Below, one piece after another: positions 34,554-42,611 of a stretch of 64,000 nt of DNA. Within the stretch, counting starts at the first letter, position 1, and each line of letters begins with the position of its first letter. The position numbers were made by a program, and so were the translations under genes. Source of the stretch: Rhodobacteraceae bacterium (ex Bugula neritina AB1) (GTDB lineage Bacteria > Pseudomonadota > Alphaproteobacteria > Rhodobacterales > Rhodobacteraceae); assembly GCA_001730095.1 (NCBI GenBank), contig MDLF01000046.1, positions 1 to 64,000 of the forward strand, given 5' to 3'. Under the pieces are notes generated by a model. The model ran no database searches, was not told the DNA's origin, and saw nothing but the letters and a program-made list of their open reading frames with translations.

Positions 34554-36504
34554 CCAGCTCCTCCACGAACTTCGCGTTCTCCTGAATATACTGGTAGCGG
34601 AGCTCGGGTTTCTTGCCCATCAACTGTTCGACCAGCTCGCTGGTCTCGCCGGGTTCGTCCTCGTCTATGGTGACGCGGATCAGCTTGCGGGTGGTGGGGT
34701 CCATCGTGGTCTCTTTCAAATCCTTGGCGTCCATTTCGCCAAGACCTTTGAAGCGAGAGACGTCGATCTTGCCCTTGCCGCCCAGACCCTTTTCCAGCCA
34801 TTTGTCGCGCTCGGCCTCGTCCAGGCAGTAGACGCGGCGTGCACCCTGGGTCAGGCGGAACAGCGGTGGGCAGGCCAGATACAGGTGGCCGCCGTCGATC
34901 AAGGGCCGCATCTGGGTGAAGAAGAAGGTCATCAGCAATGACGCGATATGGGCGCCGTCGACGTCTGCATCGGTCATGATGATGATCTTGTCATAGCGCA
35001 GATCATCAAGGTTGAATTTGGTGCCGGTGCCGACCCCAAGCGCTTCGCACAAGTCGCGGATTTCGGCGTTGGTGCTGATCTTGTTGGAGGCGGCTCCCAA
35101 TACGTTCAGGATCTTGCCCTTCAGGGGCAGCAGCGCCTGGTTGTTGCGGTTGCGCGCACCCTTGCCGGAGCCACCCGCCGAGTCGCCCTCGACGATGAAC
35201 AATTCGGTGCCGGCGCGGTCCTTGGAGGTGCAGTCCGTCAGCTTGCCAGGCAGGCGCAGCTTCTTGGTGGCGGATTTGCGCTGGGTTTCTTTGTCCTGCT
35301 TGCGGCGCAGGCGTTCCTCGGCGCGCAGAACCAGGAAGTCGAGGATGGCGCCGGCCGATTTGGTGTCGGCGGCCAGCCAGTTGTCGAAATGGTCGCGGAC
35401 CGAGTTTTCCACCATCTTGGCGGCAGCTTCGGTCGACAGGCGGTCCTTGGTCTGGCCGACAAAGGCGGGGTCGGCGATGAAGCAGGAGACCAGCGCGCAG
35501 CCGCCCGCCATCAGGTCGTCGCGGTTGATCTGGCCTGCCTTCTTGTTGCCGACCAGTTCGCCATACGCCTTGATGCCCTTGAGGATCGCAGCCCAGAAGC
35601 CGGTGACATGGGTGCCGCCTTCGGGCGTGGGGACGGTGTTACAGTAGGATTGGGTGAAGCCGTCGCGTGAGGGGGTCCAGTTGATCGCCCATTCGACATA
35701 GCCCGGCTCGCCGAATTTCTCACGGAACTCGATCTTGCCGGCAAATGGCGCGTCTGCATAGACGGCGGATTTGCCAAGGACTTCGGTCAGGTAATCCTTG
35801 AGGCCGCCGGGGAAATGGAAGGTGGCCTCTTGCGGGGTTTCACCGTCGTCGATTTCGGACTTCCAGCGGATTTCGACACCCGAGAACAGATAGGCCTTGG
35901 AGCGCACCAGGGTGAACAGGCGCTTGGGCTTGAAGCGGTGGGAGCCAAAGATCTGCTCGTCGGCGTGGAAGGTCACGAAGGTGCCGCGCTTGTTGGGCGC
36001 TGCGCCGATTTTCTCGACCGGGCCCAGTGGCAGGCCACGGGAGAAACGCTGCTCGAACAGTTCCTTGTTCTTGGCGACCTGCACCACCATGGAATCCGAC
36101 AGCGCGTTCACCACCGAGGAGCCGACGCCGTGCAGACCGCCGGAGGTCTGATAGGCCTTGCCGGAGAACTTGCCGCCTGCGTGCAGGGTGCAGAGGATCA
36201 CCTCCAGCGCGGATTTGTCCGGGAACTTGGGGTGCGGATCAATCGGGATGCCGCGGCCGTTATCCGAGATGGTGACGGCGTAGTCAGCATGCAGCGTTAC
36301 CTCGATCCGGTTGGCGTGGCCTGCGACGGCTTCATCCATGGAGTTGTCGAGGATTTCCGCCACCATATGGTGCAGTGCGCGTTCATCGGTGCCGCCGATA
36401 TACATGCCGGGGCGCTGGCGGACCGGTTCGAGGCCTTCCAGAACCTCGATAGAGGACGCGTCGTAGGTTTCCGATGCAGGCGTGCTGAGGAGGTCGTCGG
36501 CCAT
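34546..36504 (-). CDS. parE: DNA topoisomerase IV subunit B
   Basis: 652 aa from the ATG at 36504; a TTG 36 bases upstream is an alternative. GHKL ATPase motifs EILDNSMDEA, DNGRGIP and GLHGVGSSVVNALS; Toprim motifs EGDSAGG and DADVDGAHI. The length (650 rather than about 805) and the EGDSAGGSGKGARNRNNQA region favour ParE over GyrB. It relaxes and decatenates chromosomes with ParC, which is not in this window. Confidence 0.9.
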   Translation of the reverse strand: MADDLLSTPASETYDASSIEVLEGLEPVRQRPGMYIGGTDERALHHMVAEILDNSMDEAVAGHANRIEVTLHADYAVTISDNGRGIPIDPHPKFPDKSALEVILCTLHAGGKFSGKAYQTSGGLHGVGSSVVNALSDSMVVQVAKNKELFEQRFSRGLPLGPVEKIGAAPNKRGTFVTFHADEQIFGSHRFKPKRLFTLVRSKAYLFSGVEIRWKSEIDDGETPQEATFHFPGGLKDYLTEVLGKSAVYADAPFAGKIEFREKFGEPGYVEWAINWTPSRDGFTQSYCNTVPTPEGGTHVTGFWAAILKGIKAYGELVGNKKAGQINRDDLMAGGCALVSCFIADPAFVGQTKDRLSTEAAAKMVENSVRDHFDNWLAADTKSAGAILDFLVLRAEERLRRKQDKETQRKSATKKLRLPGKLTDCTSKDRAGTELFIVEGDSAGGSGKGARNRNNQALLPLKGKILNVLGAASNKISTNAEIRDLCEALGVGTGTKFNLDDLRYDKIIIMTDADVDGAHIASLLMTFFFTQMRPLIDGGHLYLACPPLFRLTQGARRVYCLDEAERDKWLEKGLGGKGKIDVSRFKGLGEMDAKDLKETTMDPTTRKLIRVTIDEDEPGETSELVEQLMGKKPELRYQYIQENAKFVEELDV

Positions 36505-36607
36505 GTGCGGGAGCTGCTCTTCCTTGGTGTTGATTGGCAACCATTATGGCAGGTGTTGGGTGTGGGGGGAAGAGGCACGCAAGGGGCTGTGGATAAGGTC
36601 ACCTGTG

Positions 36608-37216
36608 CTACTGGTTTACTTCTTTCAATACCGCCTGCCTCGTTTGGGCGTCTACGGGGAAGGGGATCAGGGAAAACTGAATCTGGCCCCCATAGGTGCT
36701 TTGGGTGATGGTGAAAAAGCCTGATATCCGGTCAGTCCAGCTGTGCACGTTGTTGGAGTGAGGCGGATAGGTGACAACCGCCGCTGCCGGGACGTCCTGA
36801 TCTGTGTCAAAGGCAAAGATCATATGGGTGAGTTCAGGCTGCTGAAGACCCTTGGTCTGATTGCAAGGCAGGCCGCCTTGTACGTCCTGCACCCAGAGAA
36901 CATAGGCGTAGTTTGCGTATTGGATAGGAAGAAACGGATCGTCTTCGCACCCGCTTGCGGCCCCAACATCTACCATGTTCACCCATACACTGAGATCTGC
37001 ATAGACGGGCTGTCCCTTGTATTTTTCTAGGAAGTTCGACCATTCAAGATTCTCACCTTTCAAAACTTCGTCGGGCGAAGTTGTCGCTGAGCCTACGAAA
37101 ATAGGAAAATCGCCTTTGAACCTGTCGCACAGCGCAAGTACAGCGGTCAGTATTCCCAGCAGGGTGGCAATGGCGCCAATGGCTATCTTTGATGTATTCA
37201 AGAACTTCTGGGGCAT
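36608..37216 (-). CDS. membrane-anchored hypothetical protein
   Basis: 202 aa with an N-terminal TM helix (IAIGAIATLLGILTAVLALC) and an extracytoplasmic domain containing two Cys (SGCEDDPF, GGLPCNQTKG). No family recognised. Codon choice and base composition are less GC-rich than the flanking parE and decarboxylase genes, suggesting recent acquisition. No partner genes nearby. Confidence 0.6.
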   Translation of the reverse strand: MPQKFLNTSKIAIGAIATLLGILTAVLALCDRFKGDFPIFVGSATTSPDEVLKGENLEWSNFLEKYKGQPVYADLSVWVNMVDVGAASGCEDDPFLPIQYANYAYVLWVQDVQGGLPCNQTKGLQQPELTHMIFAFDTDQDVPAAAVVTYPPHSNNVHSWTDRISGFFTITQSTYGGQIQFSLIPFPVDAQTRQAVLKEVNQ

Positions 37217-37476
37217 GCTTTCTTACAGTCTTTGAAAACTCGCGTCATGTGAGAGTCGCTTTGAGTGGGCGCAATTAAGCGTAGAGCGGCATGGCTTCAT
37301 TGGCCATTCTCCCTGAACAGCAGCCAGTGGAGTGTTGTAATTGCGCCGGATGTGTAGCGATTTGCAGTGAAAGCGAACCATAGTTTTCAGAATGCCGCAG
37401 TTTCGAGAATGTTGCTGCAGTTGCAGCTGTTGCAGGCTAAACCCCTGCCAAAGGCAGGCAAGAGGAGGGCGCGCAG

Positions 37477-38892
37477 GTGGCTGACAAGGGGATCAAGACG
37501 CAGGATTGGGCGGCGTTCCGGGTGGAGGCGCAGCGGATGCTGGATGCGGCGCTGGACCAGATGCAGGAGGCCGCACAGCGCCCCTGGCAGCCCGTGCCGG
37601 AGGATATTGATGCGCGCTATGCCGTGCGTGCCGAGGCGCAGGGGCCGCAGGCCGCGGTGAACCGGATCATTGCGGACGTGCTGCCCTATCATGGCGGCAA
37701 TACCCATCCAAAGTTCTGGGGCTGGGTGCAGGGATCGGGGCTGGCCTCGGATCTGATCAGTTCGATGGCGGCAGCGGCGGTCAACGCCAATATGGGCGGG
37801 CGCGATCACGGGGCGAACTATATGGAACGCGCGGTGGTTGACTGGACGCGGGACAAGATGGGGATGCCAGAAAGCGCCAGCGGATTGCTGGTGACGGGCA
37901 CCTCGCAGGCGACGGTGATTGCCTTTCAGGCGGCGCGTTTGCGGGTGTTGAAAGATGTGCGCAAGCAGGGCCAGGGCGATGTGCGGCTGACGGCCTATGC
38001 GGGCGAAGGCGTGCATAATGCGACGCTAAAGGCAGTGGAGCTGCTGGGCATCGGATCCGACAACCTACGCAAGGTGCCGCTGAAGGACGGACAGTTGGAC
38101 TGTGCCGCCTTGGCGCGGATGGTGGCGGAAGACAAAGCTGCTGGTGCGCTGCCCTTTCTGGTGGTGGGCACCGCCGGGTCGGTGGATCTGGGGCTTTATG
38201 ACGATTTGCATGCGCTGGCAGATGCGGCGGCGGATCTGGGGCTGTGGCTGCATGTGGACGGGGCCTTTGGCGCCTGGACGCGGATTGCGGCAGAACCCTA
38301 CCGGTCCCTGTCCGATGGGATCGGCCGGGCCGACAGTATTGCGCTGGATTTCCACAAGTGGATGTATGTGGGCTATGACTGCGGCATGGCTTTGCTGCGC
38401 AACGAAGATGAGCATCGGGCAGCCTTTGCAGCGCGGCCCTCATATCTGGAGGGGGCTGAGCGCGGGCTGGCGGGCGGCGAGCCGTGGTTCTGCGACTATG
38501 GCATCGATCTGAGCCGCGGCAACCGGGCACTGAAGGTCTGGACGGCGCTGGAAACCTACGGCGAGACGGCATTCTCGGAGGCGATTACAGGAAATTGCGA
38601 GCTGGCGTCCTTTATGGCGGCGGAGGTTGAGGCGCAGTCCGTTATGGAGCTGGGGGCGCCGGTGGTGTCCAATGTCTGCGTGTTCACGGCGCGCAGTGAC
38701 CTGCCGGAAGAAGCGCAATCGGCGGTGAATGCGCGGGTTGCCCAGACCCTGCAAGAAAGCGGTGAGGCGGTGTTTTCAACCACCAGGGCAGGCGGTCGGG
38801 TCATGCTGCGCGCCGCCATCACCAACCACCGCAGCCGCGAGGCAGATGTGCGCGCCGCCATTGCCGCGGTGGCACGTGAGGCGGCACGGTAA
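37477..38892 (+). CDS. PLP-dependent group II amino-acid decarboxylase
   Basis: 471 aa from a GTG with AGAGGAGG upstream. The PLP Lys lies in SIALDFHKWMYVGYDCG, and an upstream Asp in WLHVDGAFGAW contacts the pyridine ring. NTHPKFWGWVQGSG near residue 75 is typical of this clade. The family includes aromatic-L-amino-acid and glutamate decarboxylases, but the substrate is not clear; cytosolic homodimer expected. Convergent with coxG. Confidence 0.88.
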   Translation: MADKGIKTQDWAAFRVEAQRMLDAALDQMQEAAQRPWQPVPEDIDARYAVRAEAQGPQAAVNRIIADVLPYHGGNTHPKFWGWVQGSGLASDLISSMAAAAVNANMGGRDHGANYMERAVVDWTRDKMGMPESASGLLVTGTSQATVIAFQAARLRVLKDVRKQGQGDVRLTAYAGEGVHNATLKAVELLGIGSDNLRKVPLKDGQLDCAALARMVAEDKAAGALPFLVVGTAGSVDLGLYDDLHALADAAADLGLWLHVDGAFGAWTRIAAEPYRSLSDGIGRADSIALDFHKWMYVGYDCGMALLRNEDEHRAAFAARPSYLEGAERGLAGGEPWFCDYGIDLSRGNRALKVWTALETYGETAFSEAITGNCELASFMAAEVEAQSVMELGAPVVSNVCVFTARSDLPEEAQSAVNARVAQTLQESGEAVFSTTRAGGRVMLRAAITNHRSREADVRAAIAAVAREAAR

Positions 38893-38925
38893 GGCTGCGT
38901 CCCAATCTTCCGTTGGCGTGGGCTG

Positions 38926-38953
38926 GCCAGAGCATACCTGTGTCTGCTCTGGC
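38926..38953. terminator. hairpin between convergent decarboxylase and cox operon
   Basis: A perfect 9-bp stem (GCCAGAGCA/TGCTCTGGC) with a 10-base loop, in the 148-bp gap between the two stop codons. No T-run follows, so terminator activity is inferred only from position. Confidence 0.45.
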
Positions 38954-39040
38954 TCAGGACCGCTGCGGCATCCGTGAAGCCTGCGGCAGACCCGGAGCAA
39001 ATGCCGCGCTCAGGCCTGCATCTGGCCTGGCAGACAGGCG

Positions 39041-39493
39041 TCAGGCCGGTGTGCTTTCGTTGACAACGTCGGCGAAGGATTTGAAAAACTTTGCGGCAAG
39101 TTTCTTGGCGGTGCTCTGGATCAGGCGGCTGCCAAGCTGAGCGAGCTTGCCGCCGATTTCCGCCTTTGCCGCATAGCGCAGGATTGTTGTGTCGCCGTCG
39201 GCGGTCAATGTGACATCCGCGCCGCCTTTGGCATGGCCAGCTGCGCCGCCGTTGCCTTGGCCGGACAGGGAAAAGGCATCCGGCGCGCCCGATTGGTCCA
39301 GGACGACATTGCCGCTGAACCGCGCCTTTACCGGGCCCATTTTCAGCACAACCTTTGCCTCCAGCTCAGTATCGGAATGTTTGATCAGCTCTTCACAGCC
39401 AGGGATGCATTGCTCAAGCACCTCGGGATTGTTCAGCGCCGCATAGACGCGCTCTTTGGGCGCATTTATGATTATTTCGTCGTTTAATTCCAT
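39041..39493 (-). CDS. coxG: CoxG, SRPBCC-domain CO dehydrogenase accessory protein
   Basis: 150 aa. Typical CoxG: start MELNDEIIINAPKERVYAALN, LEQCIPGCEEL, GPVKARFSG, and the C-terminal helix STAKKLAAKFFKSFADVV. CoxG is thought to anchor CO dehydrogenase to the membrane or carry quinone. Last gene of the cox operon, just after the 30-aa peptide. Confidence 0.93.
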   Translation of the reverse strand: MELNDEIIINAPKERVYAALNNPEVLEQCIPGCEELIKHSDTELEAKVVLKMGPVKARFSGNVVLDQSGAPDAFSLSGQGNGGAAGHAKGGADVTLTADGDTTILRYAAKAEIGGKLAQLGSRLIQSTAKKLAAKFFKSFADVVNESTPA

Positions 39494-39506
39494 GGGTTTA
39501 TCCTTT

Positions 39507-39599
39507 TTAGCAACAGGGAAATCTGATGTTTTTGGCGTGTTCCGGAGTCATTTCAACCTTCTTGAGCAGCCGCCTGATCCGGTTCAGGAATGAAATCAT
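39507..39599 (-). CDS. 30-aa Cys-Cys-ending peptide in the cox operon
   Basis: ATG at 39599 with AGGAG 10 bases upstream, stop 13 bases before coxG. The product is MISFLNRIRRLLKKVEMTPE followed by HAKNIRFPCC: a basic amphipathic N-terminal half and a terminal Cys-Cys pair. It sits exactly between coxF and coxG and is too short for most gene callers. I do not recognise a family. A role in CoxG/CoxF function or metal handling is speculation from position and the Cys pair. Confidence 0.55.
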   Translation of the reverse strand: MISFLNRIRRLLKKVEMTPEHAKNIRFPCC

Positions 39600-39686
39600 G
39601 TTGTCAGCTCCTGTGGCATTTTATGAGCGTTGCGTCGGTTTGCGGACTGCCGGTATCCGCATGAAACCCGGGTGCGGACAGCGGTG

Positions 39687-39708
39687 CGCCCTGCAAATGT
39701 ACAGGGCG
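39687..39708. promoter_or_regulatory. hairpin upstream of the 30-aa peptide
   Basis: CGCCCTG/CAGGGCG with an 8-base loop, in the 133-bp gap after coxF. It could separate or process the operon mRNA. Confidence 0.45.
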
Positions 39709-39732
39709 GCGGGTGAAACACAGGCAGCCGTG

Positions 39733-40515
39733 TCAGCCACGGGCCGGGCCGATGTGCTGCCGCCTGACGCGGACCAGTTGCGCAAGAATGGAGAGCGCGA
39801 TTTCCTCAGGTGTCACCGCACCCAGATCAAGACCTGCCGGTGCATGGACGGACTGGACCGCGTCAGGCGCAATGCCTGCGCCTTCAAGTTTTTCTGCCAG
39901 CGCGGCGAACTTGCGCGCACTGCCGACAAAGGCGGTATAGGCAGGGGGCTGTGACAGGACCGACTTCAAAGCCTCAAGATCGCCCTGGCCCTGTGTTGCA
40001 ATGACGGCATAGCGCGGGCGCTGGGGTGCCGTTTCGGGGGAGAAAGAGGCTGTGACCGACCAGTGGAACTGCGGCGCAATCGCGGTGAGGGCTTGTGCCA
40101 CAGGAGAGGCGCCCAGAACTGCCAGCTCCGGTATTGGCAGGCAGGGTTCGATAAAGATGTCGACAGTGCCTTTGGACGGGCATCCATTGCGTGCAAAGCG
40201 TATTCCGTCAAGCTCATCCCCTGCTGTCAGGCCCTTTTCCTTCAGCAGTTCTTCTGGCGCGACCGATATCAGTTGCGGCTTGCCCTGTTCGAGGGCCACC
40301 AGCGCGGCGCGTTTCACCGCCCCGAGGGTGCATCCGCCGCCAAGCCAGCCGTGTAGGAGGGTGCCTTCCGCACTCAGCAGCGCTTTGGCGCCGGGTTTTG
40401 CTGCGGTCAAACCGGCGGTGCGGATTATGGTGGCAAAGGCAAAGGGCAAATGCCGGTCGCGCAGTCGCTGCGCGGCATCGGCCAGGTCCGGGTTGAGGAT
40501 TTCTGCAGGGCTCAT
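39733..40515 (-). CDS. coxF: XdhC/CoxF-family maturation factor
   Basis: 260 aa. N-terminal XdhC/CoxI domain with the conserved GWLGGGCTLG loop, and a C-terminal Rossmann domain (LAVLGASPVAQAL, SVTASFSPE, YTAFVGSARKF). Members bind and protect molybdenum cofactor and help insert it into xanthine or CO dehydrogenases. Its start overlaps the coxE stop. The coxF name rests on gene order. Confidence 0.88.
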   Translation of the reverse strand: MSPAEILNPDLADAAQRLRDRHLPFAFATIIRTAGLTAAKPGAKALLSAEGTLLHGWLGGGCTLGAVKRAALVALEQGKPQLISVAPEELLKEKGLTAGDELDGIRFARNGCPSKGTVDIFIEPCLPIPELAVLGASPVAQALTAIAPQFHWSVTASFSPETAPQRPRYAVIATQGQGDLEALKSVLSQPPAYTAFVGSARKFAALAEKLEGAGIAPDAVQSVHAPAGLDLGAVTPEEIALSILAQLVRVRRQHIGPARG

Positions 40516-41693
40516 AGGGGTCCCAATTCTGTTTCAAGCGCGGCAAGGTCCGCAAGCGTGTTGGCTGGCCGGAACAGGTCGAGGTAGGGGATGGCCGCTG
40601 CCATTCCGCCGGCAATAGGCGCGTAGTCCTTCCAGGCTTTCAGAGGGTTGAGCCAGATGATCCTGCAGCCGCGCTTCCTGAGCTTTTGGAGCGCCGCCGC
40701 CAGATCTTTGGGCGGTTCGGTGTCATAGCCGTCCGACAGGATCATCACCACAGACCGCCCATCCACAAAGCGGCGGGCATATGTGCTGGCAAACTGCTGC
40801 AGCGACGGCCCGATTCTGGAGCCGCCGCCGAACCCATCCGCCATCAGTGACATCCGCCCGATGGCGCGCAGGGTGTCATTGTCGCGCAGCGCCTCTGTAA
40901 TCCGCACAAGCCGGGTGTGGAACACATAGGCGTCGGCGTCCTTGTCGGCGCGCATCAGCCCGGCAAGAAAGGCGAGGAACACCTGTGCGTAGACGCTCAT
41001 GGAGCCCGACACATCACAAAGCGCGACGATCCTGCGGCGGCGGTCCGGGCGTTTCTTGCGCAGCAGGCGCAGAGGTTCGCCGCCGGTTGCAAGGCTTTGG
41101 CGGATGGTCTTGCGAAAGTGCAGCCTGTCGCCTTTGCGAGCTGCGATCCGGCGCCGGGAGCGCCGGTCGCGCAAGGCGGCACCGATCCGGTGGGCCGCTG
41201 TTTCGGCTTCGGCAATCTCGCCGACGCCTATCAGATCGCGCAGATCGCAGCGGTTAAGATTGCGCAGCTGGGTTGCAATCAGCTTGCCGGTGCCATCCCC
41301 ATCCGCATCGCCCTTGGCCGTGTCGGGAGCCGTGGCACTGCCGGAGGCGCCGACATCCTGGCCGGTTGGCTGGCGGGATGAATGCACGCCGCTGTCAATG
41401 GATGGCGGCGGTTTTGGCACGGTCTTTTGCTTTACCCGCCCTGCGTCCATCCAATAGCTGTCAAACAGGGCATCGAACCTGTCAGCTTCCTCCTTGCATC
41501 CGGTGCAGACCGCACGCAGTGCGCGCCGGCTCTCGTCGGTAGCAACCGGATTGATTTCAGCCAGCGCAGCTAATGAGAGCTCTGCCTCTGCCACCCCCAG
41601 ACGCAGGCCGTTTGCGCGCAAATGCGCAAGGAAGCCGGCAACACGCGCGGCCGGACCCGGGTCGCGCCCGGCGAATTTGGTGACCCGGCTCAT
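40512..41693 (-). CDS. coxE: CoxE, von Willebrand factor A-domain protein
   Basis: 393 aa. The VWA metal site (MIDAS) DVSGSMSVY and later ILSDGYDTEPP place it in the CoxE family; the first 60 residues (VAGFLAHLRANGLRLG) are typical. With the AAA+ protein CoxD it introduces sulfur and copper into CoxL in the cytoplasm. It overlaps both coxD and coxF by 4 bases, so stoichiometric expression is likely. Confidence 0.93.
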   Translation of the reverse strand: MSRVTKFAGRDPGPAARVAGFLAHLRANGLRLGVAEAELSLAALAEINPVATDESRRALRAVCTGCKEEADRFDALFDSYWMDAGRVKQKTVPKPPPSIDSGVHSSRQPTGQDVGASGSATAPDTAKGDADGDGTGKLIATQLRNLNRCDLRDLIGVGEIAEAETAAHRIGAALRDRRSRRRIAARKGDRLHFRKTIRQSLATGGEPLRLLRKKRPDRRRRIVALCDVSGSMSVYAQVFLAFLAGLMRADKDADAYVFHTRLVRITEALRDNDTLRAIGRMSLMADGFGGGSRIGPSLQQFASTYARRFVDGRSVVMILSDGYDTEPPKDLAAALQKLRKRGCRIIWLNPLKAWKDYAPIAGGMAAAIPYLDLFRPANTLADLAALETELGPL

Positions 41694-42565
41694 GCGGCCT
41701 TGCCTGCGATGCGCGCGGCCACTTCGGGGGAGACCTGCGCCCGATCGCTTTGGGTTTTCAGAAGGGTGGTCAGGGTCGCATGCAGGACGGCCGGGTCTGC
41801 TGTCAGATCGGCGATGCCCAGCCCCATCAGGGCCGCCGCAAAATCCAGCATCTCTGCGATGCCGGGTGTCTTCTCCAGCTCTTCGCCGCGCAGTTTCTGG
41901 ACGAAGCCGACCACCTGTTCCCCAAGCCGTGCCTCGATCTGAGGGCAGCGGGCCCGGAGAATGGCAAGTTCGGTCTGGATGTCCGGATAGCCGACATAGC
42001 TGTAAAGGCAGCGGCGGCGCAAAGCGTCGGACAAGTCGCGCGTGCCGTTTGAGGTGAGGATGACAATGGGCTTGCTGGTGGCGGTGATGGTTCCCAGCTC
42101 CGGCACAGACACCTGATAGTCGGACAAGACCTCCAGCAGATAGGCCTCGAACTCTTCGTCCGCGCGGTCGATCTCATCGATCAGCAGGACCGGTGGTGTG
42201 CTTTGCGTGATTGCGGCCAGCAGGGGGCGCTCCAGCAGGAAGTCGCGGGAGAAGATCCTGTCCTCAACTGTCTTGCCGGTTTCACCATCCTCAGCTGCTG
42301 CGCGGATCGTCAGCAGCTGCCGCTGGTAATTCCACTCATAGATCGCCTGCGATGCGTCCAGGCCTTCGTAGCATTGCAGGCGGATCAGCTTTGTGCCGCG
42401 TGCCGCGCTGAGGGTCCGGGCGATTTCGGTTTTCCCCACACCTGCCGCCCCTTCCAGCAGAAGCGGGCGGCCGAGTGCAAGCGCCAGGTGCAGTGCGACA
42501 GACAGGTCGTCCGAGGCAATATAGCCCTGTCCGCCAAGGGTGGATTGTAAGTTGGTCCAGGTCAT
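41690..42565 (-). CDS. coxD: CoxD, MoxR-type AAA+ ATPase
   Basis: 291 aa from the ATG at 42565, which has AGGAGA upstream; a longer frame overlaps coxL and is rejected. Walker A LEGAAGVGKTEIA (about residue 45), Walker B LLIDEIDRADEEFEA, sensor region LTSNGTRDLSDALRRRC. In Oligotropha, CoxD unfolds apo-CO dehydrogenase so that CoxE and others can build the [CuSMoO2] cluster. Confidence 0.93.
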   Translation of the reverse strand: MTWTNLQSTLGGQGYIASDDLSVALHLALALGRPLLLEGAAGVGKTEIARTLSAARGTKLIRLQCYEGLDASQAIYEWNYQRQLLTIRAAAEDGETGKTVEDRIFSRDFLLERPLLAAITQSTPPVLLIDEIDRADEEFEAYLLEVLSDYQVSVPELGTITATSKPIVILTSNGTRDLSDALRRRCLYSYVGYPDIQTELAILRARCPQIEARLGEQVVGFVQKLRGEELEKTPGIAEMLDFAAALMGLGIADLTADPAVLHATLTTLLKTQSDRAQVSPEVAARIAGKAA

Positions 42566-42611
42566 GCAGGTCTCCTGCAGGGCGGTCGGGGCACCGCCCT
42601 GCCATTTGCGC

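Noticed and set aside
34546..36504. GyrB as identity of the topoisomerase subunit
   Set aside because: The length of about 650 residues and the GSGKGARNRNNQA region fit ParE better.
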